NCBI GenBank assembly: GCA_003525525.1
Contig: DQED01000324.1
Location: 1 to 5,307 of the forward strand
Length of the DNA stretch: 5,307 nucleotides
Reading direction: 5' to 3'
From: Desulfovibrio sp.
GTDB lineage: Bacteria; Desulfobacterota; Desulfovibrionia; Desulfovibrionales; Desulfovibrionaceae
In this document: positions 4,889-5,307 of the stretch, piece after piece
How positions within the stretch are numbered: position 1 is the stretch's first letter
Layout: every line of letters begins with the position of its first letter
Translations under genes and position numbers: made by a program
The notes under the pieces: model-generated
Told to the model about the DNA's origin: nothing
The model's database searches: none
The model's input: only the letters and a program-made list of their open reading frames with translations

Positions 4889-5307
4889 GGATTGTCCTTT
4901 TTTGCCGTCTCGGCGGTCCACCACGCCTCGGCGCGGCGAACGAGCAGGTCCACGTCGCCGCCCACGGCGAGATTGAGGAAACTGCGGAAATTGCGCACGG
5001 CCTCGTGGCTGTACGGATTGGCCTCGAACAGCGCCGTGAACAGCGCCGCGTCCTTGGTGATGAGCTTTTCGGCCGCGGCCAGCCGGCGCGTGAACGAGGG
5101 GGTGAGGTAGTTCTGCACTTCGCCGCCCGCGGCCTGCGCCGCGAGATAGGCGAGCGTGGTCACGAAATTGAGCCCCTGCACGTAGGCCGCGGCCCGGTCG
5201 TGTTCCTCGGCGCTGGAGGGAAACGGCGCAAAGCCGATGCGCGCGCACCAGGCGGACACGGCCCCGGTCGCCCAGGCGTCGCGGCCGGGCCGGCCGTCCA
5301 TGACCGC
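4885..5307 (-). CDS. tyrA: Prephenate dehydrogenase, TyrA type, C-terminal part (5' end outside the window)
   Basis: Only the last 140 codons are present; the reading frame stays open through the right edge, so the N-terminal NAD-binding part is missing because the window ends, not because the gene is broken. The visible part looks like the all-helical C-terminal dimerisation domain of TyrA. It has an EEHDRAAAYVQGLNF segment, like the EHD...YIQAL segment of E. coli TyrA, then TPSFTRRLAAAEKLITKDA, like the SSPIYRLELAM...DAELY stretch. It ends in a helix of the FRSFLNLAVGGDVDLLVRRAEAWW type. By family this would be the NAD(P)-dependent oxidative decarboxylation of prephenate to 4-hydroxyphenylpyruvate, on the way to tyrosine, in the cytoplasm. 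The stop codon overlaps the trpE start as ATGA, which points to co-transcription and translational coupling. The cofactor motif is not visible, so NAD versus NADP preference, and any fusion to chorismate mutase, cannot be judged. Confidence 0.82.
   Translation of the reverse strand, partial: AVMDGRPGRDAWATGAVSAWCARIGFAPFPSSAEEHDRAAAYVQGLNFVTTLAYLAAQAAGGEVQNYLTPSFTRRLAAAEKLITKDAALFTALFEANPYSHEAVRNFRSFLNLAVGGDVDLLVRRAEAWWTAETAKKDNP
4895..4899 (-). promoter_or_regulatory. Ribosome binding site of trpE inside the tyrA 3' end
   Basis: AAGGA on the minus strand, 6 nt before ATG 4888, within the tyrA codons for Lys-Lys-Asp. It decides the trpE start against the longer upstream open frame. Confidence 0.75.

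Noticed and set aside
4889..5248. Upstream extension of the trpE frame into tyrA (a 592-residue version)
   Set aside because: The extension is Arg/Gly-rich and out of phase with the recognisable TyrA C-terminal domain. ATG 4888 has a ribosome binding site and gives a normal TrpE length and N-terminus.
1..5307. CRISPR arrays, tRNA or rRNA genes, insertion sequences, phage genes
   Set aside because: No regularly spaced repeats, no tRNA-like cloverleaf, no transposase motifs or terminal repeats are visible; nearly all of the window is filled by the trp genes.

Overview
The window holds most of a tryptophan biosynthesis operon, read entirely on the minus strand (from right to left in window coordinates). 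The order is: 3' end of a tyrA-type prephenate dehydrogenase gene (cut by the right edge), trpE, trpG, a small HEPN-domain gene of UPF0332 type, trpD, trpC, trpF, then a GC-rich non-coding tail with hairpins at the left edge. All six internal genes are intact and show no frameshifts.

The likely host is a high-GC member of the Desulfovibrionaceae (Desulfovibrio / Solidesulfovibrio type). This is inference from three things: the very high GC content, the arrangement of a prephenate dehydrogenase gene directly before separate trpE, trpG, trpD, trpC and trpF genes (which, from memory, matches the aro-trp cluster of Desulfovibrio vulgaris), and the GC-rich hairpin sequence after trpF, which resembles intergenic sequence common in that group. 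No 16S or other marker is present to settle it.

The enzymes cover the route from chorismate to indole-3-glycerol phosphate. TrpE and TrpG form anthranilate synthase. TrpD adds the phosphoribosyl group, TrpF isomerises the product, and TrpC closes the indole ring. Tryptophan synthase (trpB, trpA) is not in the window. The upstream tyrA fragment belongs to the tyrosine branch from prephenate, so the transcript probably joins several aromatic amino-acid branches.

The genes are tightly packed: a 4-nt overlap tyrA/trpE, a 17-nt overlap trpE/trpG, 11 nt trpG/HEPN, 27 nt HEPN/trpD, an 8-nt overlap trpD/trpC and 1 nt trpC/trpF. There is no room for a promoter, leader peptide or attenuator in front of trpE, so control must come from further upstream or from feedback on TrpE, which keeps the LLES and NPSPYMFF motifs of tryptophan-sensitive enzymes.

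Two things stand out. The first is the 127-residue HEPN protein, translated from a TTG start between trpG and trpD with no nucleotidyltransferase partner in view. The second is the replacement by alanine of the normally conserved glutamate in the ESGI motif of TrpC. The rest is an ordinary biosynthetic operon.
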